Assembly: GCA_036397635.1 (NCBI GenBank)
Contig: DASWIP010000031.1
Location: forward strand, 1-64,000
Direction: 5' to 3'
DNA length: 64,000 nucleotides
Source of the DNA: DASWIP01 sp036397635
GTDB taxonomy: Bacteria; Actinomycetota; AC-67
Shown here: positions 34,924 to 43,354 of the stretch, piece after piece
Layout: every line of letters begins with the position of its first letter
Position numbering within the stretch: the first letter of the stretch is position 1
Notes under the pieces: model-generated
What the model saw: only the letters and a program-made list of their open reading frames with translations
Databases searched by the model: none
Told to the model about the DNA's origin: nothing
Program-made: the position numbers and the translations under genes

Positions 34924-36704
34924 TCGAACCGAGGGCCCGGCCACGCGGGGAGCGGGCTCTCCGGGCCGGGAACCTCGACCTCGCTGTAGTACCGGAGCAT
35001 CCAGTACGTCGCGAGGAAGTCGATGCTGGGACCCCGCCACGGCACCGCGTGATCCCCGTTGATGATCGTCGGATCCTTCTGCCACAGGAAGTCCGCGAGC
35101 CGGCGGACCCCGACCGGCAACGGATCCTTCGCTCGGCGCGCGCTGTCGGTGCCGGGCCGGAACGGGGTGACCACCTCGTCGCCGCCGGGCACCGGCAGGA
35201 CCATGTCCACCTGGTCCTTCGGCGCGCACTCCAGGGGTCGCTCCTGGATCGGAGCGTTCTCACCCGGATCTTCGGTGATGTCGCAACGCCCGGTGTGCAG
35301 GAACGGTGTGTTCCCCGCGCGCGCCGCCTCCTCGTGGAAGGCGTAGTAGTCCAGCCAGTCGCGGTGGTACCCGACCGCCTCGTCGAGCCGGGCCACCTCG
35401 CCGGTCAACGCGTAGATCATCGCCTCGAAGAACGGGTTGCCGTCGTCGGTGAGGCTCGCGTCGAGAACGGACATGGCTCGCTCGAACTCTTCTCGTACCA
35501 CCGGATCCGGCTCGAGCCTTATGAGGTTGAAGAAGGACACCAGATGCAGCTGGTACTTGTAGTAGGCGTTGTGTGGGCTCATCGAGTCGATCACCATCGA
35601 GTCGAGCAGCGATCCGGTCCCGACGGTGTTCGCAACCTCTTCGAGCCAGAGGACCTCGTAGCGCTGCTTTCCTTCGGCGTGGCCGATGAGGTTGGCGGCG
35701 TGGCGCGCGGTCTGGAGCATGTGCAACCGGTGCAGCGGAACCTGGATGAACAGCGGGCTGAACGGCCCGTTGAGGTCGTTGTCGGTGATCGGGTTGGCGA
35801 CCCGCCCGTGCGGACGCGGCTGGTTCCACAGGTACTTCAACGCGTAGTCGGTCATGGCCATCAGGTCGTGCGCGAGCGTCGCGCGCAACTCGGGGTTCTC
35901 CTCGGTCGCCAGGTAGTCGAGCGCGACCGCGAGACCGAAGATCGTCCCCATGTAGGAGTCGCGACTGGTGTTCTGGACGCAGTACCAGTTCCGGCCGTCT
36001 TCCCACCGAAGCGGCCCGATGACGTAGGGCGTGGGGGCGTAGTTGTAGCGGATGTCGGTGTAGGCGGGATCCGCGTCCTCCGGGGTGCACGTACGCATAA
36101 GCAGGCCCTTCTCGCCTGGGATGACGCCCCCGCCGTAGTCCAGCCAGCCGGACTCGTCCGGCGTCTTGCTCAAGTCGATCTGCGGGTCGAGCTCGGTCTC
36201 CCAGTACTGCGCGATGTTCACAAGGATGTGGTAGTAACCGACGATTTCAGCGGCGCGCGCGCGAGCTTCGTCGCGCTGCCCGCGCCAGAACGCTACTGCT
36301 GCGGAATCGCTCGGTACATCGTCGAGCGGGTCGACGCCGAGTAGCACGAGCTGCGCTTTGGCTTGGGCGTACCGCCACGACTGCGCCGCGAGGTATACGC
36401 CGGTGTAGTTACCGGAGTCGCCCTCCCCTTCCATGCGCACCGGCTGGGCGTCCGGGTCCAGGTGCGGCCACGCGTCGAACAGCAGCGGGACGATCATGCC
36501 CTCGAAGGTGTGTTCGGGGATCAAGGATTCGAAGCGAAGGGCCGCGTCGAGGTCTCCGGCGGTGTCGAGCGGACCGGTGTCGTCACTGATCGCCTCGAAA
36601 GGCTCCGCCTGCCCGATGGGCGGATTGACGGCGAGCAGCGCGAGCACGAGTCCGAGGAGCGGGGCGATCCCCCGACGCATGACACCGTTCCCGCGTGATC
36701 CCAT
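34920..36704 (-). CDS. Secreted protein of a four-paralog family (copy 3)
   Basis: About 594 residues from ATG 36704 (AAGGGGG upstream; ATG 36680 is possible) with a signal peptide (RRGIAPLLGLVLALLAV). It is the most divergent and longest copy. It keeps GDSGNYTGVYLAAQSWRYA, DYGGGVIPGEKGLLMRTCTP, SRDSYMGTIFGLAVALDY, NQPRPHG, YYKYQLHLVSFFNLIR, FFEAMIYALTG and YWMLRYYSEVEVP. It has extra cysteines (GRCDITED, LECAP). It shares a 49-base start-to-start gap with the divergent copy 4, and the GH172 gene follows in the same operon. Function unknown. Confidence 0.84.
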   Translation of the reverse strand: MGSRGNGVMRRGIAPLLGLVLALLAVNPPIGQAEPFEAISDDTGPLDTAGDLDAALRFESLIPEHTFEGMIVPLLFDAWPHLDPDAQPVRMEGEGDSGNYTGVYLAAQSWRYAQAKAQLVLLGVDPLDDVPSDSAAVAFWRGQRDEARARAAEIVGYYHILVNIAQYWETELDPQIDLSKTPDESGWLDYGGGVIPGEKGLLMRTCTPEDADPAYTDIRYNYAPTPYVIGPLRWEDGRNWYCVQNTSRDSYMGTIFGLAVALDYLATEENPELRATLAHDLMAMTDYALKYLWNQPRPHGRVANPITDNDLNGPFSPLFIQVPLHRLHMLQTARHAANLIGHAEGKQRYEVLWLEEVANTVGTGSLLDSMVIDSMSPHNAYYKYQLHLVSFFNLIRLEPDPVVREEFERAMSVLDASLTDDGNPFFEAMIYALTGEVARLDEAVGYHRDWLDYYAFHEEAARAGNTPFLHTGRCDITEDPGENAPIQERPLECAPKDQVDMVLPVPGGDEVVTPFRPGTDSARRAKDPLPVGVRRLADFLWQKDPTIINGDHAVPWRGPSIDFLATYWMLRYYSEVEVPGPESPLPAWPGPRFE

Positions 36705-36731
36705 CTCGGCCCCCTTGACGCACCCCGATTC

Positions 36732-36746
36732 GTACGAATACCTTAC
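36732..36746. promoter_or_regulatory. Operator B of the glycan locus
   Basis: GTACGAATACCTTAC, the same GTACG-(5)-CTTAC palindrome. It sits in the 49-base gap between divergent copies 3 and 4, 28 bases from the copy 3 ATG and 8 from the copy 4 GTG, and should control both. Confidence 0.75.
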
Positions 36747-36753
36747 AAATACC

Positions 36754-38385
36754 GTGAACGGGACACAAGCCCTCATCTGGCGCGCGGCCGCAGCCGTGCT
36801 GTGCGGCGCTTTGCTCACGCCCGTGGGAGCGTCCGCCTCATCGCCGCTCACCCCCGACGACCAGGCCGCGGCTCTGCTGCTCGAGGACCGCATCGCGGAC
36901 AACCTGTGGTACGGCCAGGTCTTCGAGGCGACCTACCGCACGCCCGATCGCACGCCGGGTGATCTCGCGAGCGTGCACAACTTCGGTGACTCGGCCCTGT
37001 GGACCGGCACCTATCTCGCAGCGGAGGCGTTCCGGTACGCGACCGCGCGCACCAAGATCGCCACCGGCGAGGACGTGGCTTTCTGGGGCGAGCAGCAGGC
37101 GGAGGCGAAGGCCCGCATCGATCAGATAGTCGCCAAGTACCACCTGCTGATCAACATCTCGAAGAACTGGGATTACGAGCTCGAGCCCTCGCTGGACCCG
37201 CCGTCGTTCGGCGGCGGCGTGTTCCGCGGCGAGCCCGGGTACCTGATGCGCGCCTGCATCCCCACCGACGCCCCCTCGTGGGCGACCTGGGGCGAGCCGC
37301 GCGGCCCCCGGGTGTTCGGGCCCTTGGACTGGGACGACGGCAACCAGTACTGGTGCGAGGACGCGACCAGCCGCGACGCCTACGCCGGCACGACCTTCGG
37401 TCTTCTGACCGCGTTCGACCTCGTCGGGCCCGACGACGACGAGCTGCGCGCGCAGATCCGTGACGACGTCATCACGATGACGACCTTCGCCCTGAAGTAC
37501 CTGTGGAACACGCCGCGGCCGCACGGCAACATCTCGCTGCCGCCGGAGGACCTCGAGGAGTACAGCCCCGTCGACGTCTGGGGGCACGACTTCGAGAATT
37601 TCATCTCGCCGTTGTTCGTCTACGTCCCGATGGCGAGGCTCAACATGACCCAGATCGCTCGCCACGTCGCCGATGAGGCGGGCACGCCCGAGCAGGCGGC
37701 CTTCTGGGAAGCGGTCTGGGCAGAGGAGCTGGCGTCGCAGGGCTCGTTGCTCGCGACGTCGATGGAGATCGATTCCTTCCAGCCCAACGACGGGTACTAC
37801 AAGTTCAACCTGCATCACCTCACCGGCTACACCACGATCAGGCTCGAGCCGGATCCGGCAGTGCGCGAGCTGCTTCGCCAGGCGTTCAGCGTCATGGACA
37901 ACACGACTCGCGACGACGTCAATGCGCACTTCGAGACCATCACCTACGCGCTGACCGGCGAGGCCGGCCGTCGTGACCTAGCGATCGAGCACCTCCGGGA
38001 GTGGCTCGACTATCGCGCGCGCATCGACCTGGGCGTGCCGACCAACAACAGCCCCGGCTGCGATGTCGAGTTCGAATGTGTGGCGCGGGACTCGCTCGAG
38101 CTGGTCGTGCGCGCGGCGGACGGATCGGAAGCCGCCGCGGTCACGCTCTTCCCCGGGACCGACGCCCGGCTGCGCGCGCGCCGCCCCCTGCCGGTGCCGC
38201 TCCGTCCCCCGACCGATTTCCTGTGGCAGCGGCCGCCGACGCAGCTCGAGGGCTTCGAAGGGGCGACGCGCCAGGCACCGGGCATCGACTACCTGCTGCC
38301 GTACTGGATGCTTCGGTACTACACGGACGTGGCGCCGCCGGGCTTGTCGCCGTTCCCGCCTTACCCTGCGCCGGCGCACGCATGA
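36754..38385 (+). CDS. Secreted protein of a four-paralog family (copy 4)
   Basis: 543 residues from GTG 36754, which begins a signal peptide (TQALIWRAAAAVLCGALL). No ribosome-binding site is visible, and operator B ends eight bases before it, so the mRNA may be leaderless. It shares the blocks of copies 1 and 2: GDSALWTGTYLAAEAFRYA, SFGGGVFRGEPGYLMRACIP, SRDAYAGTTFGLLTAFDLV, NTPRPHG, FISPLFVYVPMARLNM, YYKFNLHHLTGYTTIR, YWMLRYYTDVAPP. The ABC ATPase gene starts 34 bases later in the same direction, linking the family to import. Function unknown. Confidence 0.85.
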   Translation: MNGTQALIWRAAAAVLCGALLTPVGASASSPLTPDDQAAALLLEDRIADNLWYGQVFEATYRTPDRTPGDLASVHNFGDSALWTGTYLAAEAFRYATARTKIATGEDVAFWGEQQAEAKARIDQIVAKYHLLINISKNWDYELEPSLDPPSFGGGVFRGEPGYLMRACIPTDAPSWATWGEPRGPRVFGPLDWDDGNQYWCEDATSRDAYAGTTFGLLTAFDLVGPDDDELRAQIRDDVITMTTFALKYLWNTPRPHGNISLPPEDLEEYSPVDVWGHDFENFISPLFVYVPMARLNMTQIARHVADEAGTPEQAAFWEAVWAEELASQGSLLATSMEIDSFQPNDGYYKFNLHHLTGYTTIRLEPDPAVRELLRQAFSVMDNTTRDDVNAHFETITYALTGEAGRRDLAIEHLREWLDYRARIDLGVPTNNSPGCDVEFECVARDSLELVVRAADGSEAAAVTLFPGTDARLRARRPLPVPLRPPTDFLWQRPPTQLEGFEGATRQAPGIDYLLPYWMLRYYTDVAPPGLSPFPPYPAPAHA

Positions 38386-38419
38386 ACACCCGAACGCCGG
38401 CACGGCCGTCGCGGATAGC

Positions 38420-39469
38420 ATGAGCGACGCGGAGACCCCCGCAGCCATGAACACCGAGCAGATCCCCTCGTCCCGCCCTTACGCGCTGTCCGCGCGCGGG
38501 GTAGGTGTGAGTTTCGGAGGCTTGCGCGCGCTCGACGGCGTGGACCTCGACGTCGAGCCCGGCGCCATCATCGGTGTGATCGGGCCCAACGGCGCCGGCA
38601 AGACCACGCTGTTCGATGCGATCAGCGGGTTCATCCCATGCGAGGGGAGGATGTGGGTCAACGGCGTCCAGATCAGCGGCCTCCCACCGCACCGCCGCGC
38701 CGCGGCCGGGCTCGGCCGCTCGTTCCAGGACGCGCGCTTGTTCCACGCCATGACGGTGCTGGACACCCTGCGGGTCGCCTGCGAGCTGCACGTACGCGCT
38801 TCAGGCGTCGTTGGCATCGTGCTCGGACTGCCCGGCGCGCGCGGCGCCGAGCGCGCTGCGACCGCGCGCGCGCTGGAGCTTGTCGAGCTGTTCGGGCTCG
38901 GCGGATTCCGCGACAAGCTCATCCGTGAGCTGTCCACGGGGACACGCCGGATCGTGGACCTCGCGTGCGTGCTCGCCCACGGCCCGTCGGTCGTGATGCT
39001 CGATGAGCCGTCGTCGGGGATCGCGCAGCGGGAGACCGAAGCCCTGGGTCCGTTGCTGCGCCGGATCCGCGACCGCACCGGGTGCGCGATGCTGCTGATC
39101 GAGCACGACATGCCGTTGCTTCTGCACCTGGCCGAGCGCGTCTACGCGCTCGAGACCGGCCGCGTGATCGCATCGGGGGATCCCGAGGATGTCGTGCACG
39201 ACCCCGAGGTGATCCGCTCGTACCTCGGTGCCGACGCCGCCGCGATCAACCGGTCGGGCGCGCTGCCCGATGCCGCGCCGAAGCCTCGGGCTACCCGAGC
39301 CCGCAGGCCAGCGAAGGCCGCGCGGTCCACGACATCGAACGCCGAAGCCACGACATCGAACGCCGAGGCCAAGATGAAGAAGGTGCGCGCACGCGCAGCC
39401 GCCACCAAGAAGGTCACCAAGAGAGCCACGAAGAAGGCGCCCACCACGAAGGGCAGCCCCAGCGTATGA
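38420..39469 (+). CDS. Liv-type ABC transporter ATPase (LivG-like) with basic tail
   Basis: 349 residues from ATG 38420. Walker A GPNGAGKTTLF, signature variant LSTGTRRIVDLACVL, Walker B VVMLDEPSSG, switch His in LLIEHDMPLLL. This is the LivG class that pairs with LivF in branched-chain amino acid type importers, which also carry other small solutes. About 70 C-terminal residues are an Ala/Lys/Arg-rich tail with repeats (TTSNAEATTSNAEA, then AAATKKVTKRATKKAP), like histone H1 or HU tails and unusual for this family. The stop overlaps the next gene by four bases. With the permease fusion and binding protein it completes one transporter. Confidence 0.93.
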   Translation: MSDAETPAAMNTEQIPSSRPYALSARGVGVSFGGLRALDGVDLDVEPGAIIGVIGPNGAGKTTLFDAISGFIPCEGRMWVNGVQISGLPPHRRAAAGLGRSFQDARLFHAMTVLDTLRVACELHVRASGVVGIVLGLPGARGAERAATARALELVELFGLGGFRDKLIRELSTGTRRIVDLACVLAHGPSVVMLDEPSSGIAQRETEALGPLLRRIRDRTGCAMLLIEHDMPLLLHLAERVYALETGRVIASGDPEDVVHDPEVIRSYLGADAAAINRSGALPDAAPKPRATRARRPAKAARSTTSNAEATTSNAEAKMKKVRARAAATKKVTKRATKKAPTTKGSPSV

Positions 39470-41637
39470 CCGCGACGCCGTCACGCGGCCGCGTGCTGCT
39501 CAGAGATCAACCCGCCGTGGGCGTGGTCGTCTCCGACGGGCTGCACGTGACGCGCACCGCCGCCGACGGCACGTTCGCGCTTCGCGGGTTCGGGCCGTTC
39601 GCGATCGTGACGTGTCCGACCGGATGGACCACCGACGGGTGGCACCTTCCCGCCGGCGACGACCTCAGGTTCGAGCTGCATCCCGATGAGCAGCCGGTCC
39701 CGTTCACTTTCGTCCAGGTCACCGACCTGCACGTGTCGCTGGGCGATCCCGCGTTCGGCGACGGTGCGGGCGACGCGACCTTCTACCAGGCCGACGGCGA
39801 GTGGCGCGAGCGGATCGTCACCACGCCGGCCGTCCTCGCATCGCTGCTGGAAGAGATCGCGCGCGAGCAGCCCGGCGCTTGGATCGTCGCCACCGGCGAC
39901 CTGACGAACACCGGCGCGGAAGACGAGTACGAGGCGTACCGTGCAACGGTCGCGGCGAGCGGGCTGCACGTCGTGTCCATCCCAGGCAATCACGACCTCA
40001 TGCCTCAGCGAGGCGATGACGAGGGAGGCGCCGACACGCTGTACGCGGCGGTGACGGCGCGGTACGAGGGCTACCTCGGGCCGCGGTATTTCTCGTTCGA
40101 CCACGGAGGGCTGCATTTCATCGTGATCGACTGGTTCACGCACCTGTTGGGGGTCGATCGCCAGGCGCAGGAGACCTGGGTCGCCGCCGACCTCGCGGTG
40201 GCAGGCGACACCCCCGTGGTGATGCTGACCCACGATCAGATGCGAGCCGAGTTCTACGCGGGGCTCGCGCGCGCGCCGGTCGCCAGCTTCTCCGGCCACT
40301 GGCACACGAGTCGCGTCGTCGTGCACGCGGGGACGACCCACTACAACAGCGCCCCGGCCACGTTCGGCGGCTTGGACTACACGCCGGCGAGCTACCGGGT
40401 CGCCACGTGGGACGGCGCGAGGCTGCGGGTGCGGACCGTCGCGCGCGGCGACGGCGCTTCGAGTGGCGCGACGTTCCGGAGCGAACCCGCGCCGGATGGC
40501 GTGTGCGCCTGGACGGCCCGCCTGGACGGCGGCGTGCACCTGGGGCCGCCGGTGGTGCACGGCGACGCGGTGCTTGCGACGTCGAAGCGGGAGGACGAAC
40601 CCGGCGGGTCGATCGCGTGTTTCGATGCGGCCGACGGCACGCTGCGGTGGCGGGTCGCCCTGAGCGCCGGGGTGAAGGCTGCACCGCTTGTCGTCGGCGA
40701 CCTCGCGGTCGCAACCGCGGTCACCGGCGAGACCGTGTGCGTCGAGATCGGCACCGGGCGGGAGCGGTGGCGGACCGAGATAGCCGATCCGTTGCTGCTG
40801 TGGACCTACCTGCGCCCGGCCTCCGACGGCGCGCGGGTGTTCGTCGGGGACGTGGCGCGGTTCGTCGCGCTCGACCTCGTCGACGGCTCGGTCGCCTGGG
40901 CCCGCGAGGACCTCGGGAAGCGTGAGAACATGACCGCGCACGCCCACCCGGTCGTCGTCGACGGCACGCTGCTGGTGTCCTTCACCGCTCAGATCCCGGA
41001 CCTGTGGGGCCTGGATCCGGCGACGGGCGCCACGCGCTGGCCCGCCGGCGTCGCCGCGCGCAGCGTCTACCAAGGGTCGTCGTCGGAGATCGTGATCCAC
41101 CTTCCCCGGACGCCGGTCGCCGCGCTGGCCGCCGATCCGGATGGAAAGGACGTCTACGTTGTTCGGCTCGGGTCTGTGCTCGAGCGCGTCCGCGCCGCCG
41201 ACGGCGCGAGTGTCTGGACGGCGCAGTTCCTCGGCTGGTTCAACCCGGCGCGCCCGGCCGTGACCGAAGACGCGGTGCTGGCGTCCGCCGGGACGGGGAC
41301 CGTGTTCTGCTTCGAGCGCAGGAGCGGCGCTCTTCGGTGGCGAACCGAGGTGGCGCGGGACGCGCCGGTCGCGCTGGGGCCGTACCGGGCCTCGGGGGCG
41401 GCGCTGCTCGCCGGGCCGCTGGTCGTCGGCGACGTGGCTGTGGTGGCCACGGGCGACGGGCGTCTGGTAGGTCTGGCCTGCGAGGACGGGCGGGAGGTCG
41501 GGATGATCGACGTTGGCGTTCCGGTGACGAGCCGCGCCGCGATCGCCGGCGAACATGTCGTGGTGGCGGCGCTGGACGGTACGGTACGGGCGCTGCCCTT
41601 GGCGGCCGTCGGGGTCGGCCGATTGTCGGCACCCTAG
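39466..41637 (+). CDS. Calcineurin-like phosphoesterase fused to PQQ-type beta-propeller
   Basis: 723 residues. A short N-terminal beta-domain (residues 1-75) precedes a metallophosphoesterase with all metal motifs: TDLHV, TGDLTNTG, PGNHDLM, LTHDQ and GHWHTS. From about 345 to the end is a repeat domain with tryptophan-docking motifs DGTLRWRVALSAG, GRERWRTEI, DGSVAWAREDL, SGALRWRTEV, typical of PQQ/BamB-like propellers. No signal peptide is visible, odd for such propellers. Cotranscribed with the ATPase gene. It may hydrolyse phosphodiesters or phosphate from a sugar substrate; exact role unknown. Confidence 0.9.
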   Translation: MTATPSRGRVLLRDQPAVGVVVSDGLHVTRTAADGTFALRGFGPFAIVTCPTGWTTDGWHLPAGDDLRFELHPDEQPVPFTFVQVTDLHVSLGDPAFGDGAGDATFYQADGEWRERIVTTPAVLASLLEEIAREQPGAWIVATGDLTNTGAEDEYEAYRATVAASGLHVVSIPGNHDLMPQRGDDEGGADTLYAAVTARYEGYLGPRYFSFDHGGLHFIVIDWFTHLLGVDRQAQETWVAADLAVAGDTPVVMLTHDQMRAEFYAGLARAPVASFSGHWHTSRVVVHAGTTHYNSAPATFGGLDYTPASYRVATWDGARLRVRTVARGDGASSGATFRSEPAPDGVCAWTARLDGGVHLGPPVVHGDAVLATSKREDEPGGSIACFDAADGTLRWRVALSAGVKAAPLVVGDLAVATAVTGETVCVEIGTGRERWRTEIADPLLLWTYLRPASDGARVFVGDVARFVALDLVDGSVAWAREDLGKRENMTAHAHPVVVDGTLLVSFTAQIPDLWGLDPATGATRWPAGVAARSVYQGSSSEIVIHLPRTPVAALAADPDGKDVYVVRLGSVLERVRAADGASVWTAQFLGWFNPARPAVTEDAVLASAGTGTVFCFERRSGALRWRTEVARDAPVALGPYRASGAALLAGPLVVGDVAVVATGDGRLVGLACEDGREVGMIDVGVPVTSRAAIAGEHVVVAALDGTVRALPLAAVGVGRLSAP

Positions 41638-41640
41638 TTT

Positions 41641-41654
41641 GTATGTATAGTTAC
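41641..41654. promoter_or_regulatory. Weak operator-like site E before the binding-protein operon
   Basis: GTATGTATAGTTAC has the outer GTATG and TTAC of the locus motif with a 4-base centre, but lacks the C of the second half-site. It lies 99 bases before the binding-protein start, just after the previous stop, in a clear AT-rich patch. Confidence 0.4.
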
Positions 41655-41752
41655 CATATACGACGTCGAGAGCAGGAAGTCCGGTTCGCCCGAGCGCGGA
41701 GGCCTGAGGGTCGGCCGCGTTACGGTGGTCCGGCGTCGGGAGGCCAGAGGGC

Positions 41753-43351
41753 ATGAATGACCGACTGGATCGAGTCTTCAAGCATCCCATATTCAACCAC
41801 CCGCAGACGCTCCGGGTCCTGACGATCGCCATCTCCGTCACCCTCGTCAGCGGCGTGGCGATGATCGGTCCCGTCGGCGGTCGCGGCGATGATCCCCGCG
41901 ACAACGAAGGGGCGTTCGTCGTCGACGACGACGTTATCCCGGGGACGACGGCCAGCCTGTCGCCCGGCGCGACCCCATCGCTGAGCGGATCCGGGACGCC
42001 GGTTACACCGGGGCAAGGATCGACACCCGGCTTCATCATCCCAGGTGGCGGGAAGCCATCGATCCCGCCCTCGAAGATCCCGAGCTTCGGACTTCGCACC
42101 CAAGGCATCACCGCCGACGCGGTGAAGATCGGCATCTCGTACAACGTCGCTTCGTGCGGCGACGCGGCGGTGCTCGAAGCGATGCTGGGGCCCACGACGG
42201 CGGGTGATCTGGAGAAGTCGATCAACACGTTCGCGCGCCACATCAACGACACGGGCGGGCTCGGCGGGAAGAAGTACCAGCCGATCATCGTGGACGATGG
42301 CGGTGCCGGCTGCCCGGCGAAGAACATCTCGGCAGCGATCAAGATGGCAGAAGAGGAAAAGGTCTTCATGGCCATCCCGGGGCTGCACGTCGAATCCGAC
42401 TACATCATGAAGCACTACAAGATCCCCGTGTTCGGGGGCCGCGAGGATCCCGACTCGCTCGGCCGGTACGGCCCCAACGGCCTGCAGATCCTCGAACCTC
42501 TCGAGCCGACATTCGAGGCGTGGGCGAGCTTCGGCCGGTACTACCTCAACGGACAGGATAAGAAGCCGTGCCTGATCCGGATCGAAAGCGGCGCGGCCGG
42601 CGACTTCGACACCGCGGAGCGGATCCTCAAGCAGAAGATGTCGAAGTACGGGCTGACGTTCGCCGACCGGATCTGGGTGTTCAAAGACGACGTTTCGACC
42701 GCGCAGCAACAGTCCAATTCGATCGCGGCTGCGGCCAAGGGCAAAGGTTGCGATCAGGTGTACTACCTCGCAGGCAACCCGATCGGCCTGATCTTCTTCA
42801 CCGACGCTGCCACCCAGAACGGGTGGTTCCCGACCTGGACCTTCACCAGCATGGTGATCCTCACCGACGACGACGCGATCGGGAACCTGATGGATCCCGT
42901 GCAGTGGGAGAACGCCATCGGCCTTTCCTACCGCGTGCCGGCCGGGCAGCATCGCGATGAGGGGAATTGCAAGCGGATCTACGAGCGCTACAACGGCAAC
43001 GACGGGCAGAGCGATTCCGCCGCGGTGAAGCTGGCGTGCGCGACGATCCTGCCCACCGCGGAGATGATGCGCCGTGCGATCCAACTCACCGGCACGCTGA
43101 CCGCCGATACGCTGTTGCTCGGCGCCGACGCGATCGACAACGACTTCTTCTTCGACGCGACCGTCCCCCTCGACTGGCGGTACCCGAACATCAACGGTCC
43201 GTTCAAGACCCGCGGTTTCAGCCACTACACCGTTGTGGACTGGAGCTCGTCGCAGAAGCGCTACACGTTCCCGAAGTACCCCTGTTACTACAAGGTCTTC
43301 GAGGCCCAGAACGGCGGCTGCGAGAACCTCACGAAGTACTACAAGAAGTAG
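41753..43351 (+). CDS. ABC transporter substrate-binding protein (Peripla_BP_6, LivK-like)
   Basis: 532 residues. N-terminal TM or uncleaved signal (TLRVLTIAISVTLVSGVAMI), then a Thr/Ser/Pro-rich linker. The two-lobed binding fold starts at about 118 with VKIGISYNVAS and continues with NTFARHINDTGGLGGKKYQP, IIVDDGGAG, VFMAIPGLHVESDY and DKKPCLIRIESGAAGDFDTA. This is the branched-chain type binding protein, longer than usual (about 400). It feeds the permease at 45593-47587. No lipobox, so the TM is the anchor. Ligand unknown; the neighbours suggest a sugar or amino-sugar derivative. Confidence 0.9.
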   Translation: MNDRLDRVFKHPIFNHPQTLRVLTIAISVTLVSGVAMIGPVGGRGDDPRDNEGAFVVDDDVIPGTTASLSPGATPSLSGSGTPVTPGQGSTPGFIIPGGGKPSIPPSKIPSFGLRTQGITADAVKIGISYNVASCGDAAVLEAMLGPTTAGDLEKSINTFARHINDTGGLGGKKYQPIIVDDGGAGCPAKNISAAIKMAEEEKVFMAIPGLHVESDYIMKHYKIPVFGGREDPDSLGRYGPNGLQILEPLEPTFEAWASFGRYYLNGQDKKPCLIRIESGAAGDFDTAERILKQKMSKYGLTFADRIWVFKDDVSTAQQQSNSIAAAAKGKGCDQVYYLAGNPIGLIFFTDAATQNGWFPTWTFTSMVILTDDDAIGNLMDPVQWENAIGLSYRVPAGQHRDEGNCKRIYERYNGNDGQSDSAAVKLACATILPTAEMMRRAIQLTGTLTADTLLLGADAIDNDFFFDATVPLDWRYPNINGPFKTRGFSHYTVVDWSSSQKRYTFPKYPCYYKVFEAQNGGCENLTKYYKK

Positions 43352-43354
43352 CCG

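Noticed and set aside
36433..36753. An earlier start for secreted paralog copy 4
   Set aside because: It would run antisense through copy 3 and through operator B; the signal peptide begins at GTG 36754.
39481..42375. A 964-residue reading frame on the minus strand
   Set aside because: It is a mirror frame of the phosphoesterase and binding-protein genes in high-GC DNA; composition is Arg/Pro-rich with no recognisable domain.
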